Shown here one piece after another: positions 1 to 8,739 of a DNA stretch of 20,796 bases. The stretch is from an uncultured Clostridia bacterium (lineage in GTDB: Bacteria > Bacillota > Clostridia > Christensenellales > DTU072), in the NCBI GenBank assembly GCA_934296355.1, contig CAKRAY010000011.1, positions 1 through 20,796 of the forward strand, read 5' to 3'. The stretch's first letter is position 1, and every line of letters starts with the position of its first letter. A program made the translations under genes and the position numbers. The notes beneath the pieces are model-generated. The model saw only the letters and a list, made by a program, of their open reading frames with translations. It ran no database searches and was not told the origin of the DNA.

Positions 1-391
1 CCACGGAAACTTCCGTGGCTATTTATGAAAATGGTGGAGCTAAGGGGGTTCGCTCCGGGGGCGTTGCCCTGCCTAAAATCTTAGGCACTTCCCGCTCTCG
101 CGGCAAGCCTTTCACGCCGGGGCGGGCGACAATTCACCGGATTGTCGCTTTATCCGCCCGTTCGAACCCTCGATTTGTTTCGATTTTCATAAATAGCCAC
201 GGAAACTTCCGTGGCTATTTATGAAAATGGTGGAGCTAAGGGGGTTCGCTCCGGGGGCGTTGCCCTGCCTAAATTCTTAGGCACTTCCCGCTCTCGCGGC
301 AAGCCTTTCACGCCGGGGCGGGCGGCAATTCACCGGATTGTCGCTTTATCCGCCCGTTCGAACCCTCGATTTGTTTCGATTTCATAAATAG
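1..391. repeat. Two tandem ~196-bp units carrying the tRNA-Ala 3' tail
   Basis: Units at 1-196 and 197-391 differ by two substitutions and one indel. A partial third unit starts at 392 and runs into the tRNA gene at 424. Each unit has a 21-bp copy of the tRNA 3' end including its CCA (32-52, 228-248; the real one is 424-444). It then continues with a hairpin-rich stretch instead of the rest of the tRNA. Internal hairpins include GCCTAA/TTAGGC and CGACAAT/ATTGTCG. The units are joined by a palindrome of about 22 bp per arm centred on CCACGGAA-AC-TTCCGTGG. I see no believable gene here; the reading frames through it are repeat-derived. Origin is uncertain: att-like remnants of integration at the tRNA end, or tandem duplication of a small structured element. 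Confidence 0.85.
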
Positions 392-416
392 CCACGGATA
401 ACTTCCGTGGCTATTT
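371..416 (-). terminator. Hairpin just downstream of tRNA-Ala, possible terminator
   Basis: On the minus strand a CCACGGA/TCCGTGG stem extended by AT-rich pairs (CATAAATAG/CTATTTATG) begins about 8 bases past the tRNA CCA end. No clean T tract follows, so this may act as a processing or stability hairpin instead. The same palindrome separates the upstream repeat units. Confidence 0.4.
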
Positions 417-423
417 ATGTAAA

Positions 424-499
<76 letters not shown>

Positions 500-521
500 A
501 TTGGTTCTTTTATGCGCTTAA

Positions 522-550
522 ATTATAGCGGAAATCTTGCCGTTTGGCAA
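522..550 (-). promoter_or_regulatory. Sigma-A promoter of tRNA-Ala
   Basis: On the minus strand, -35 TTGCCA (545-550), a 17-bp spacer and -10 TATAAT (522-527). The predicted start near 515 is about 16 bases before the tRNA 5' end. Confidence 0.85.
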
Positions 551-640
551 TAGTTTGAAAGAAAAAAATCGCCAATTTGTTTTTATCCGCGCCGAAACAG
601 CAGTATCGACCGTTGCGACGCGGAATTTTTATCGTTTTTT

Positions 641-3600
641 TTACTCTGTTGCCGTTTCGGTTTCGTTCTTCACAAAACGCGCGTACAACGTGGCGTCCGA
701 CTTCGGCATACGGAACGTTCCGGTAACCTTATTCGTAAACTCGCTATCCAAGTACCATCCGTCGAACGTGTAACCCTCTTTCGTCGGCGTCGGCAAGTTG
801 TAAACCGCCGCGTCGTATAACAGTTTTCGCGGTTCTATCGCCTTCACGCCTTCGGGTACGACGAACGAAAGCGTATATTGCTTTTCAAACTTCGCGTAAA
901 GTTTTATACCGTTCGGAGCGTTCCTATACGATACGCCGCCCGTTCTCGTTCCGTCTCGGAAGTCGGGAGTGGTATACCAGTCGATAAACACGTATCCCTC
1001 TTTTTCGGGTTGCATATCGCCGTTAATCAAAATTATCGGATTTTCCGCGTCGTACTCGGTAGGATACTCTATCTTCGGCGTACCGCCGTTCATTTCGTAC
1101 TCGACCGCACATTTGATTATAGTGAACTTTGCCTTAATCGCGATATCTTCATCGTAAGTCATGACGGTTTCTTCGGTAATTTTCTCTTCGCCCTTATACC
1201 ATCCGTCGAACGTATATCCTGTTTTACTCAAAACGGGTAATTCCCCTATTGCCTCGCCGAACGTAACTTCTTTGTTTCCCGCGTACAAATCGCCCGAGCC
1301 GTAACCCTTATAAACGTACGGTTCAGCCTTGTGCGTAATTTGAACGGATTCTATATAGTCGTCTTTAAGGCAGTCTATTTCGATTGCGTATGCCGTACCG
1401 CATTTAAGCGTTTTATAACTGTAATTCGCGTTGTTTTTAAGCGACATTACGTAATAGTGGTGTCCTACCGACGCGGCGTTGTTGGGTAATCTATTAATCG
1501 TAAACTTATAAGTTTCGTTCGTAGACAGGTTAACGGCTTTGGCGGTAAAACGCGAACCGAGATTAGTGTAATCGCCCGCGCCCGAAGCCTGTTGGGTCGT
1601 TACGACGATTTTGAAATCTTTAGTAAAGTCCGTCAAGTTAGCGTTATTGCCCGGATTCATACCCGTAATGAACTTGGCGCGTAACTTCCGCGCGTTCAAC
1701 CCTCTATCGTCGACGCTGTCGCAAACGACGCCGTATTCCTTGCCTACGCTGCCGTAATCTTGCGACGAAGTTTTATAAGCGTTGTACTTGTCGTACACGC
1801 GCGAATCGATATTCGTACAGCCGAGATATAAATCGAGGTCGTCGTAAATAGGCGTGGAATTAAAATCGAAATAGCCCGTTTCGTCGTAGCGGGAAGAATA
1901 CTTTTCGTACTTATCCGCGGTATACCAACCTTTGATAATAGCCCTCGAATACGAACTTTGCTTCGGCGCGAAGACCTTTTCTCCTCTGTTTACGGTTATC
2001 GTTTCTTTACTATTAAAAGGATAACCGGGTTTACCGTAATGGAACGTAACGTTGCAAGTGCCGTTTCTCACTCCGTCGCCGGTCGTGTTTAACGTCAAAT
2101 TGTATTTGTTTACCGTAAACGAAGCCGTGAGCAAAACGTCTTTTACCGTTTCCTCGGGCAAGATACTCGTTACCGTTTCTCCTCCGTCTAAAATCCAACC
2201 GTTAAACGTATATCCTTTCTTCGTAGCCGTAGGCAAAACTATTTCGTCGTCGGTAACTCTGTACGACGAAGGAATTTCTTCACATTCTCCGCCGTTTTTC
2301 TCTACCGTAATCGCGTAATCTATAATTTGCCACTTAGCGTAAAAAGTTACGTCGGCAGCCGGCATTATAAAGTCGGTCGCGGGCGTCAGACATTCGGCTT
2401 CTTTATACGCGCCTTCGTAGTTATAACCCGCGCGTTTCGGCGCGCCGAGAGAAGCGACGCGCGCTTGCTCGTTATAGTAAACCCCCACGACGCTCGAAGC
2501 CGGCAAATCGTCGTAGTTCGGCATTAACCTGACCGAGAACTTTTTAATCTCGAATATTCCGTACACCGTCAAATCGCTTGCGGGCATATTTTCATATCCT
2601 TGCGCGTCCCACGCCACGAAAACGTAACCGCTTGGGTCTAAGCCGTCAAGCACGGGTTCGGGGAGTTCTAAAACCGCGCCGTACTCCTCTCGGCGTTCGA
2701 CAACCGTCTTCTCGTTACTTCTGTCGTCTTTGAACACGACGCATAAATTATACTCGTTAATCACGAATACGGCTTCCAAAGTCATATCTTCGGTTACCGT
2801 AATCGTATCTCCGCTCATGTACGTTTTATTTTCCGTTTTGAAATGCGCGAAAGTATGTCCGGTCTTGCTCGCGTTAAAATCGCTTACGGTAATAACGCCG
2901 CCTTCGCCTATTCTAAACGTTTCTTCGGCGGGTTCGCCATCTTTAACGAAGGTAAACTTAACCGTTTTCACGTTAACGTTAACGACTGCCGCTTCGCCCG
3001 AACGCTTGGTATAGGAGCAAGGACGAACGCTGACGGTTACTACGCCGCCCGCTTCGAAAACGACGGTCGCCGACGTATCTTCGGTATAGAAAGTTTTTCC
3101 GTCTACCGTATATTCGTAATAGTCCGCGCCATCGACTTCGTTCCAACTAAGAACGTTACCGTTCCTCGAAAGTACGAGCGAATCGGTGATTTTTCCCACT
3201 TCGTTAAACGCGAGCAACAAAGGCTTTCTGTCTTTCGGCGTGAACCAAAATTCTTCGCTTAAAGTTATCTTTTCGCTTTTCGCCGTAAAGCAGGATTCGT
3301 TACGTCCGTCGTTGACGATTATTCCGAAATCGTCGGCGCGCCATTTCGAATCGCCCGGTTTGTCGGTAATGTTCAAACCGCAAGCGAAACTGTCTTTTAT
3401 CTCGCCGTCCGCGTTTATTCCCGCGAAACCGCCGTATTTGCCCGAAGCCGCGCTCCAGCCGAAAGTGGAGGGGTCGAAAGTTTTGCATATAACCGTCGTT
3501 TCCGACTCGCTCAAACAATGCTCGATTGTTCCGCCCAAAATTCTTGCCGCGAAACCGCCGATAACGACTTGTCCCGATTGTCTGTCGACGGTCAGTTCGA

Positions 3601-5095
3601 ACTCGCCGCCGAAGCCGCATTCCGTTATAAGTCCGCTCGTCTGATACCCGTTATCTGTCGCGCCGACAAAACCCGCCGCGCTTATCGTATCGTATTTATC
3701 GTAAATCGTACCCTTGATGCTCGCGCTCGAAAAACTTTTCTTTATTTCGCCGTAGTTTTCGCCTACCGCCGTAGCGATAGCCGCCGACGAACTGCCGCTA
3801 CCGTAAAGCGCGTTCCCTTCGTAAACGAGATTAAGCGTCATTTCTCCGCTAACCGTCGCGCCGTCGATAACGCCGTAATTGTAAGCGCAAATCATGCCGT
3901 ATTTTAACCCGATACAAGTCGACTTAATCTCTTCGTCCGTATTGTCCGCGGCGAGAGTCACCGCGGAACGGAAACCTTTTATTTCCCCCTTATTTTCATA
4001 TATCGCCGTTACGAAACCGTCCGAAGTCGCTTTGAAAACGCAGTTTTCCATCACGCCGGCGTTCGTTTGTACAAAAGCGGCGGTCGAATACGCGTCGTCG
4101 CCGGTAAACTTGCCGCTGAGTTCGCAGTTAAGCATTTTTCCGTTGTTTTTTCCGATAACCGCTTCGAGATTTCCTTCGAATTCCGCGTTGGTTATCTTCA
4201 CTCCGTCGAGAATTGCGTTTTCCGCCAAATCGAACAATTTCTTACTTAATACAACCCCGTCGAGCGTCGCGCCCTCTTCCGCTTTTATCGTACCCGAAAA
4301 AGCGACTTTTTCGTTCGCTTTATCGCTCTTTTGCGGCATTTCTATGGTCAGCGTCGCGCCGGAAAACTCGTTATCCTTTTTCACGACGTAATTCGCGCTC
4401 GGAAAATACGATATGTTAGCGAGGTGCGCCGCGGTTTTTAAGCCGTACGGCTTTGCGCTCGTGCCGTTGCCCGACGCGAACAAATCGAAAGTATAACTCG
4501 CTTCTCCGTAATCGGAATCGTATTTTTCTTTCTTCGCCTTGGCTTTTACGCTCGCTTTATGCTCGCCCACTTCGGGGTCGGTTACCGCAATGCTCGTCAC
4601 GTCCGCGCCGAGTTCTTGCTTCTCCCCGTCTATTATCGCCTCGTATTTTTGCGCGCCCGCCACGGCGGTCCACTTTATCTCCGTCGCGGTCGCTTGCACC
4701 GCGGGCGTTTGCAATTTCGTTTCCTCGTCGTAAGGTAGGTTGCCCGCGTCTATTTTGAATACTTTCGTTATTCCGCCTACGGTAATCGTCAGCGTGTAAT
4801 CGGCGATTTTACCCGAACACAACTCCACGTTCTCGTCGGAAACGGACGCATAAAACGTTACGCTTTCTCCTTCCGAAACGAACGTTCCGCTTGCGCCGTC
4901 TTCGTCCGTCCATTTACCGTCGATAAGTTCGAAAAACTCGCTCTTATCCAACTTCCCGTCTTCGTACAAATAGTACTTACCGTTAAAAGCCGAATTGCCG
5001 CCGCCTTTATCCTTACACGCAATCAGCGCGACCGATATAACGGCAAGCGTCAACAACAATACGAAAGTAACAAAAATTTTTCCGTTTTTTTTCAT
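641..5095 (-). CDS. Large lipid-anchored surface protein with InlB-type repeats
   Basis: A 1484-aa extracellular protein. Residues 1-26 are a signal peptide ending in LIAC, a lipobox, so Cys27 should be lipidated. After a short beta-rich segment comes a fibronectin-III-like domain (about 125-205). A long stretch of GLUG/beta-helix-like turns follows (about 210-640, with repeats such as NNGKMLNCEL). A second Fn3-like domain lies near 650-720. About eight InlB B-type (Listeria-Bacteroides) repeats follow, recognised by GYTFDGWY and LYAKF/LYARF endings, interrupted by a unique domain around 1090-1230. There is no LPXTG motif, so the lipid is the only visible anchor. AAGGAG at 5103-5108 is ideally placed for this start. 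A TATAAT at 5160-5165 may be its -10, but no good -35 is seen. It is divergent from the two-component system, which may control it. Likely adhesion or glycan contact; the exact role is unknown. Confidence 0.9.
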   Translation of the reverse strand: MKKNGKIFVTFVLLLTLAVISVALIACKDKGGGNSAFNGKYYLYEDGKLDKSEFFELIDGKWTDEDGASGTFVSEGESVTFYASVSDENVELCSGKIADYTLTITVGGITKVFKIDAGNLPYDEETKLQTPAVQATATEIKWTAVAGAQKYEAIIDGEKQELGADVTSIAVTDPEVGEHKASVKAKAKKEKYDSDYGEASYTFDLFASGNGTSAKPYGLKTAAHLANISYFPSANYVVKKDNEFSGATLTIEMPQKSDKANEKVAFSGTIKAEEGATLDGVVLSKKLFDLAENAILDGVKITNAEFEGNLEAVIGKNNGKMLNCELSGKFTGDDAYSTAAFVQTNAGVMENCVFKATSDGFVTAIYENKGEIKGFRSAVTLAADNTDEEIKSTCIGLKYGMICAYNYGVIDGATVSGEMTLNLVYEGNALYGSGSSSAAIATAVGENYGEIKKSFSSASIKGTIYDKYDTISAAGFVGATDNGYQTSGLITECGFGGEFELTVDRQSGQVVIGGFAARILGGTIEHCLSESETTVICKTFDPSTFGWSAASGKYGGFAGINADGEIKDSFACGLNITDKPGDSKWRADDFGIIVNDGRNESCFTAKSEKITLSEEFWFTPKDRKPLLLAFNEVGKITDSLVLSRNGNVLSWNEVDGADYYEYTVDGKTFYTEDTSATVVFEAGGVVTVSVRPCSYTKRSGEAAVVNVNVKTVKFTFVKDGEPAEETFRIGEGGVITVSDFNASKTGHTFAHFKTENKTYMSGDTITVTEDMTLEAVFVINEYNLCVVFKDDRSNEKTVVERREEYGAVLELPEPVLDGLDPSGYVFVAWDAQGYENMPASDLTVYGIFEIKKFSVRLMPNYDDLPASSVVGVYYNEQARVASLGAPKRAGYNYEGAYKEAECLTPATDFIMPAADVTFYAKWQIIDYAITVEKNGGECEEIPSSYRVTDDEIVLPTATKKGYTFNGWILDGGETVTSILPEETVKDVLLTASFTVNKYNLTLNTTGDGVRNGTCNVTFHYGKPGYPFNSKETITVNRGEKVFAPKQSSYSRAIIKGWYTADKYEKYSSRYDETGYFDFNSTPIYDDLDLYLGCTNIDSRVYDKYNAYKTSSQDYGSVGKEYGVVCDSVDDRGLNARKLRAKFITGMNPGNNANLTDFTKDFKIVVTTQQASGAGDYTNLGSRFTAKAVNLSTNETYKFTINRLPNNAASVGHHYYVMSLKNNANYSYKTLKCGTAYAIEIDCLKDDYIESVQITHKAEPYVYKGYGSGDLYAGNKEVTFGEAIGELPVLSKTGYTFDGWYKGEEKITEETVMTYDEDIAIKAKFTIIKCAVEYEMNGGTPKIEYPTEYDAENPIILINGDMQPEKEGYVFIDWYTTPDFRDGTRTGGVSYRNAPNGIKLYAKFEKQYTLSFVVPEGVKAIEPRKLLYDAAVYNLPTPTKEGYTFDGWYLDSEFTNKVTGTFRMPKSDATLYARFVKNETETATE

Positions 5096-5249
5096 ATTTT
5101 GTCTCCTTAAACAAATAAAAATTTTTTATATGGAAACCCATTATTTATATAACGAACTAATTATATTACCCGAAGCGCCAACAAAGCGTGAATTTATCGA
5201 TTCCGAATCCGAAAAAAAGCGCCAAAAAGAGGATTTTCTTTTTTTTGCG

Positions 5250-5278
5250 TTGTAACAATCTACATTTTTTGCTATAAT
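5250..5278 (+). promoter_or_regulatory. Sigma-A promoter of the two-component operon
   Basis: -35 TTGTAA (5250-5255), 17-bp spacer, -10 TATAAT (5273-5278). Transcription should start near 5284-5287. This rules out the upstream in-frame ATG at 5279 as the start codon of the kinase. Confidence 0.85.
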
Positions 5279-5308
5279 ATGCGCGTGAAACGAGAAAAAA
5301 GTTTTGTT

Positions 5309-7213
5309 ATGCCCGATATCGAAAAGAAGAAAATCGTCGTTACTTTCGTCGCTACTCTCGGCGCGGTACTGATACTGGTCGCCGCCGTTCTCGGACTCGT
5401 TTTATGCAAAAACACGATGAACGAAAAACAAGGTTTGCCGGATATAAAAAACTGCGTTCTCGATTTCACCGGTTACGACACGGACGATAAGTACTTGAAA
5501 CAGCACATGTTCGGCACGTACGAGTTTTTCTATAACAAATGGATAGTGGAAGAAAGCTATCAAGGCGCGCCCGACGCTATCGTCAACGTTCCCCATCACT
5601 ATAAAGACACGGTTATCGACGGAAAAAGGCTCTCTTCCGCTGGCTATTCCTCGTACAGGGTTATCGTAAAAGGGTTAAAAGTCGGCACGCCGATTTACTT
5701 CCTTAACAACAACTTCGTCGGAGCGTGTTACGGATACGTCAACGGAGAACTCGTTTATAAATACGGCACGCGTAACAAAACGGGCAACTGCAAGTCGAAC
5801 GGCGAAGCGGAATACACGGGAGTTTATTACGTAAAAGATACTTCACCGCTCGTCGTGGTGTTCGAAGTGTCCTCGTCGCGCGAGGGCGGCTTAACTTCTC
5901 CGCCGCGCCTTACCTTGTCTACGAAAACCACCTCGCCCGCTTCGCCGGTGTTCACGAACAATTTCGGACTCATCGTTCTCGGCTTGGTAATAGCCTTGTT
6001 CGCGTTATCTTTCATCATAAATTTCGGCTTGGCGCACAACAGGCGAGATTTCTCGTTTTCGTTAGTTATGCTTTCCGTAATGCTGCTTACGGTATTCTCA
6101 ATCGCCGTTTACTGGCGGTTGCTCGCCTTTATGCGGCTTAATACGTACAACTCCGTAACGGACGTGAACTTCTTCCTTGACGTCGCGCTTTGTTTCTCTT
6201 TACTATGCCATTTCGCGCGGAAAGGCGCCGTGAAAAAAGTAAAAGTCACCCTACTTATCATGCTTGCCGTAACTACTACCGCGATAATACTTTACTATAC
6301 GCTGGCGGGAACTTTCGCGCAAATAGCCGCGCCGCTGATAGTCGTAGCGGAACTCGTATATTTCATTGTTCCCGTATCTTATAACAGACCGAGCGGTAAC
6401 GTGAGGAGCGCGCTTTACGGGTTGTTCGTCGTTTCGTCCGCGCTGTTCGTGTTATGCACGCAGTTCGACCTTATGAACGTCACGATAGCGGGACTTGAAC
6501 AAAGTATTTCTTTCGTGCTTTTACCCGTGATAGCGAGCGTCATAATAATATACAGAAGTATTTCCGTGGAAAACTCGCTTGCCGTAATAAACGCGCTTAA
6601 AACCGAACGTGAACGCGACGCCGTGCTTGCGGAAGCGTTAAAATCGCAAATAAAACCGCACTTCGTGTTCAACTGCCTCGCTTGTATTCAAGCCGCATAC
6701 GAAAAAGACACCGCGCTCGGAAGCCGCGCGCTTACGCTTTTTTCCAAGCATCTCCGCGCCAACGTAGATTCACGCGAACTCGGTAACGTGCCTTTTTCTC
6801 GCGAACTCGAAAACATAAACAACTATGTGGAACTCGAAAACTTGCGTAGAGAAAAGCCGATAACCGTGCTGCTCGACTGTATGGACGTGGAATTCTTTCT
6901 GCCCGTTCTCAGCCTGCAACCGTTCATCGAAAACGCATTCAAATACTCTTGCATAGACGAAAAACCCGACGGATACATAGAGATAAAAACTTACGAAACT
7001 GCCGATAACTATTATGTGGAAATCAACGATAACGGCGTGGGTTTCGACCCGAAAAACATTAAACCCGGCTCGGTGGGGCTGAAAAACGCCGCCGAAAGAC
7101 TGCGTATTCTCGCGTCCGCCACGGTGGAAACGAAAAGCAAGCCCGGATTAGGCACGCAAATAAAAATCGCATTTCCGAAAACAAAAAATAACGTATTTAA
7201 GGAGGCGCTATGA
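5309..7213 (+). CDS. LytS/YesM-type 7TM sensor histidine kinase
   Basis: A membrane sensor that should phosphorylate the regulator encoded next. The frame is open from ATG 5279, but that codon abuts the -10 box, so I place the start at ATG 5309 (634 aa, beginning MPDIEKKK). The ribosome site there is weak (GAGAAA). One membrane segment lies at about 9-33. An extracellular beta-rich domain (about 40-210) resembles 7TMR-DISMED2. Seven membrane helices follow (about 215-415), then a His_kinase domain with KPHFVFN (phosphoacceptor His451). The ATPase has an N box at FIENAFKYS (Asn542), then DNGVGFD and GSVGLKN. These are the expected catalytic elements of the LytS/YesM family. The stop overlaps the regulator start (ATGA). 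The ligand is unknown; by analogy with DISM receptors it could be a carbohydrate or other small molecule. Confidence 0.88.
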   Translation: MPDIEKKKIVVTFVATLGAVLILVAAVLGLVLCKNTMNEKQGLPDIKNCVLDFTGYDTDDKYLKQHMFGTYEFFYNKWIVEESYQGAPDAIVNVPHHYKDTVIDGKRLSSAGYSSYRVIVKGLKVGTPIYFLNNNFVGACYGYVNGELVYKYGTRNKTGNCKSNGEAEYTGVYYVKDTSPLVVVFEVSSSREGGLTSPPRLTLSTKTTSPASPVFTNNFGLIVLGLVIALFALSFIINFGLAHNRRDFSFSLVMLSVMLLTVFSIAVYWRLLAFMRLNTYNSVTDVNFFLDVALCFSLLCHFARKGAVKKVKVTLLIMLAVTTTAIILYYTLAGTFAQIAAPLIVVAELVYFIVPVSYNRPSGNVRSALYGLFVVSSALFVLCTQFDLMNVTIAGLEQSISFVLLPVIASVIIIYRSISVENSLAVINALKTERERDAVLAEALKSQIKPHFVFNCLACIQAAYEKDTALGSRALTLFSKHLRANVDSRELGNVPFSRELENINNYVELENLRREKPITVLLDCMDVEFFLPVLSLQPFIENAFKYSCIDEKPDGYIEIKTYETADNYYVEINDNGVGFDPKNIKPGSVGLKNAAERLRILASATVETKSKPGLGTQIKIAFPKTKNNVFKEAL

Positions 7214-7983
7214 ACGTAATCGTAGTCGACGACGAACTCGCTCCGCTTTTGACTTTCTCGTCGCATATTCTCGACAACGCCGAAATAACGGCGAATATGT
7301 TTTCGTCGCAAATCGACAAAGCGTTGGAATTCGCGAAAAACAACCTATGCAAAGCAGTTTTTTTAGATATTGTAATGCCTTCTATTAACGGCGTGGACCT
7401 TGCCAAAAAGTTCATCGAAATAAATCCGGAAATAAAAGTCGTGTTCATTACAGGCTACGCTCAAAACGAAGATAAAATAAAAGCCGAACTCGGCAATAAC
7501 TTCTTTGCGTTTTGTTACAAACCTTACGACGAGCGCATGTTGAACGGTATTTTACAAAAACTCCTTAACGACTCCGCGCCGAGCGTTTACTTCAATACGT
7601 TTTCGCACTTCGACTGCTACGTGAACAAGACCGTAGTCGATTTTGCCCGCGCCAAGAGCAAAGAACTCCTCGCGTTGCTCGTAGACAAACGCGGCGCAAC
7701 CTTGACCATGGAAGAAGCGATAACTTGTTTATGGGGCGAAAAACCTTTGGATTTATCGAAAAAACTCTACCGCGACGCCGTTTGCCGTCTTAGACTTACT
7801 TTGCAATCTTATCGCGTCGCGCATATTCTCGACGTAAAAAGAGCGAGAATAAATCTAAGAACCGAGTACTGCTCTTGCGACCTCTGGGACTATCTCGACG
7901 GAAAAAACACGTCGTATAACGGGGAATACATGCGGCCGTACGAATGGGCGGTCGCGCGCGAAAACAGCCTTGACTTACGGTAA
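7210..7983 (+). CDS. Response regulator with winged-helix (SARP/OmpR-like) output
   Basis: A 257-aa cytoplasmic regulator, partner of the upstream kinase. The receiver domain (1-125) has the acidic pair Asp7/Asp8, phosphoacceptor Asp53 in FLDIVMP, Thr81 and Lys104. The C-terminal part (about 130-235) contains KSKELLALLVDKRGATLTME and a later RLRLTLQ segment. This matches the wHTH found ahead of BTAD in SARP-type regulators better than LytTR or AraC, the usual outputs beside LytS/YesM kinases. ATG overlaps the kinase TGA, and TAAGGAGG just upstream inside the kinase gene supplies a strong ribosome site. The target is unknown; the divergent lipoprotein gene is the nearest candidate. Confidence 0.85.
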   Translation: MNVIVVDDELAPLLTFSSHILDNAEITANMFSSQIDKALEFAKNNLCKAVFLDIVMPSINGVDLAKKFIEINPEIKVVFITGYAQNEDKIKAELGNNFFAFCYKPYDERMLNGILQKLLNDSAPSVYFNTFSHFDCYVNKTVVDFARAKSKELLALLVDKRGATLTMEEAITCLWGEKPLDLSKKLYRDAVCRLRLTLQSYRVAHILDVKRARINLRTEYCSCDLWDYLDGKNTSYNGEYMRPYEWAVARENSLDLR

Positions 7984-8000
7984 CGCTTTAACGCGTTTTT
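7982..8000 (+). terminator. Weak terminator after the regulator gene
   Basis: AACGC-TTTAAC-GCGTT followed by TTT, starting inside the stop codon. The stem is only 5 bp, so efficiency is doubtful. The next gene is convergent. Confidence 0.35.
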
Positions 8001-8001
8001 A

Positions 8002-8622
8002 TTAACTTTCCGTTTTTTCCGAAGCGAGAATTTCTTCCTTTCTACGCTTTTCCACGCTGCGGGAATAAAACGCCGCCGCAAAATTCTGCACGCCGTCGAG
8101 AATGGTTACTATTCCCGTTATTATAGATACGAGTCGCACGTTTTGCGCCCCGCTCGGAAGGAATTTCACGACGTAAAAACCGCCCGCAACGCAAACCGTC
8201 GCCCAGATAAGCATTATCCACCACATCGGAACTTTATATCTTCGAGAAAGCACGGAAGTGTGCAACTTGAACGAACCGTCCACGATGATTATAAGACCGA
8301 TAAACGCCGACAATAAGCCGAGCGCGTCGTCGTTACGCTTAACCAGTAAGAAAATTCCCGCAAACAACGCGCATATCGCGCCTAAAAGTCTTAAAAAGAA
8401 AACCCCGTCGTACTTCCTTGCCGCCAAAGCGAGCGTTGCCGTTACTATTGCGAAAACGACGGAGATGATTCCTATACTTAATATCACTTTACTTAACGCC
8501 TGTTCGGGAAACGCCACCAAGCATACCCCCGTGGCGATAAAAAGCAAAGCGAAAAGAAGTAATCCCCAACTAAACTCGCCGTTCGTTTTTTTACCACTCT
8601 TCTTCTTTTCTTCTATTTTCAT
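8002..8622 (-). CDS. DUF308/HdeD-like membrane protein
   Basis: A 206-aa integral membrane protein with six hydrophobic segments (about 19-38, 44-66, 74-93, 101-120, 134-156, 165-185). The N terminus is Lys-rich and the C terminus charged. The repeated G-I-x-x-x-x-G and IVDGSFKL/ILDGVQNF helices are typical of the DUF308/HdeD family, whose role is poorly known outside acid resistance in enterobacteria. The start at 8622 has no clear Shine-Dalgarno. The gene lies 50 bp past a terminator of the upstream sipL-like gene, so it is either read through or has a promoter I could not identify. Confidence 0.75.
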   Translation of the reverse strand: MKIEEKKKSGKKTNGEFSWGLLLFALLFIATGVCLVAFPEQALSKVILSIGIISVVFAIVTATLALAARKYDGVFFLRLLGAICALFAGIFLLVKRNDDALGLLSAFIGLIIIVDGSFKLHTSVLSRRYKVPMWWIMLIWATVCVAGGFYVVKFLPSGAQNVRLVSIITGIVTILDGVQNFAAAFYSRSVEKRRKEEILASEKTES

Positions 8623-8672
8623 ATTATCGTTAGTATGCGTAACGTTTACGTTGTTATTAAAAAAGCATACGC

Positions 8673-8707
8673 AAAAAGCGTAGGCGTCGATAAATCGCCG
8701 TCTACGC
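8673..8707 (-). terminator. Terminator of the sipL-like gene
   Basis: A minus-strand hairpin with outer stem GCGTAG/CTACGC and inner CGAT/ATCG pairs, interrupted by two mismatches, then TTTTT (8673-8677). It lies 33 bp after the stop. Confidence 0.7.
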
Positions 8708-8739
8708 TTGTATAAGTTTACAAATAAATAGGTTATTCG

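Noticed and set aside
15..224. Small plus-strand reading frame through the repeat
   Set aside because: It follows the repeat, has no family likeness, and overlaps copied tRNA tail and hairpins.
586..640. Hairpin TCCGCG/CGCGGA with T runs on the plus strand
   Set aside because: The T run is on the plus side, where no gene precedes it; on the minus strand, where the lipoprotein ends, the following bases are A-rich.
3300..3620. Arg-rich 106-aa minus-strand frame
   Set aside because: Out-of-frame shadow inside the large lipoprotein gene.
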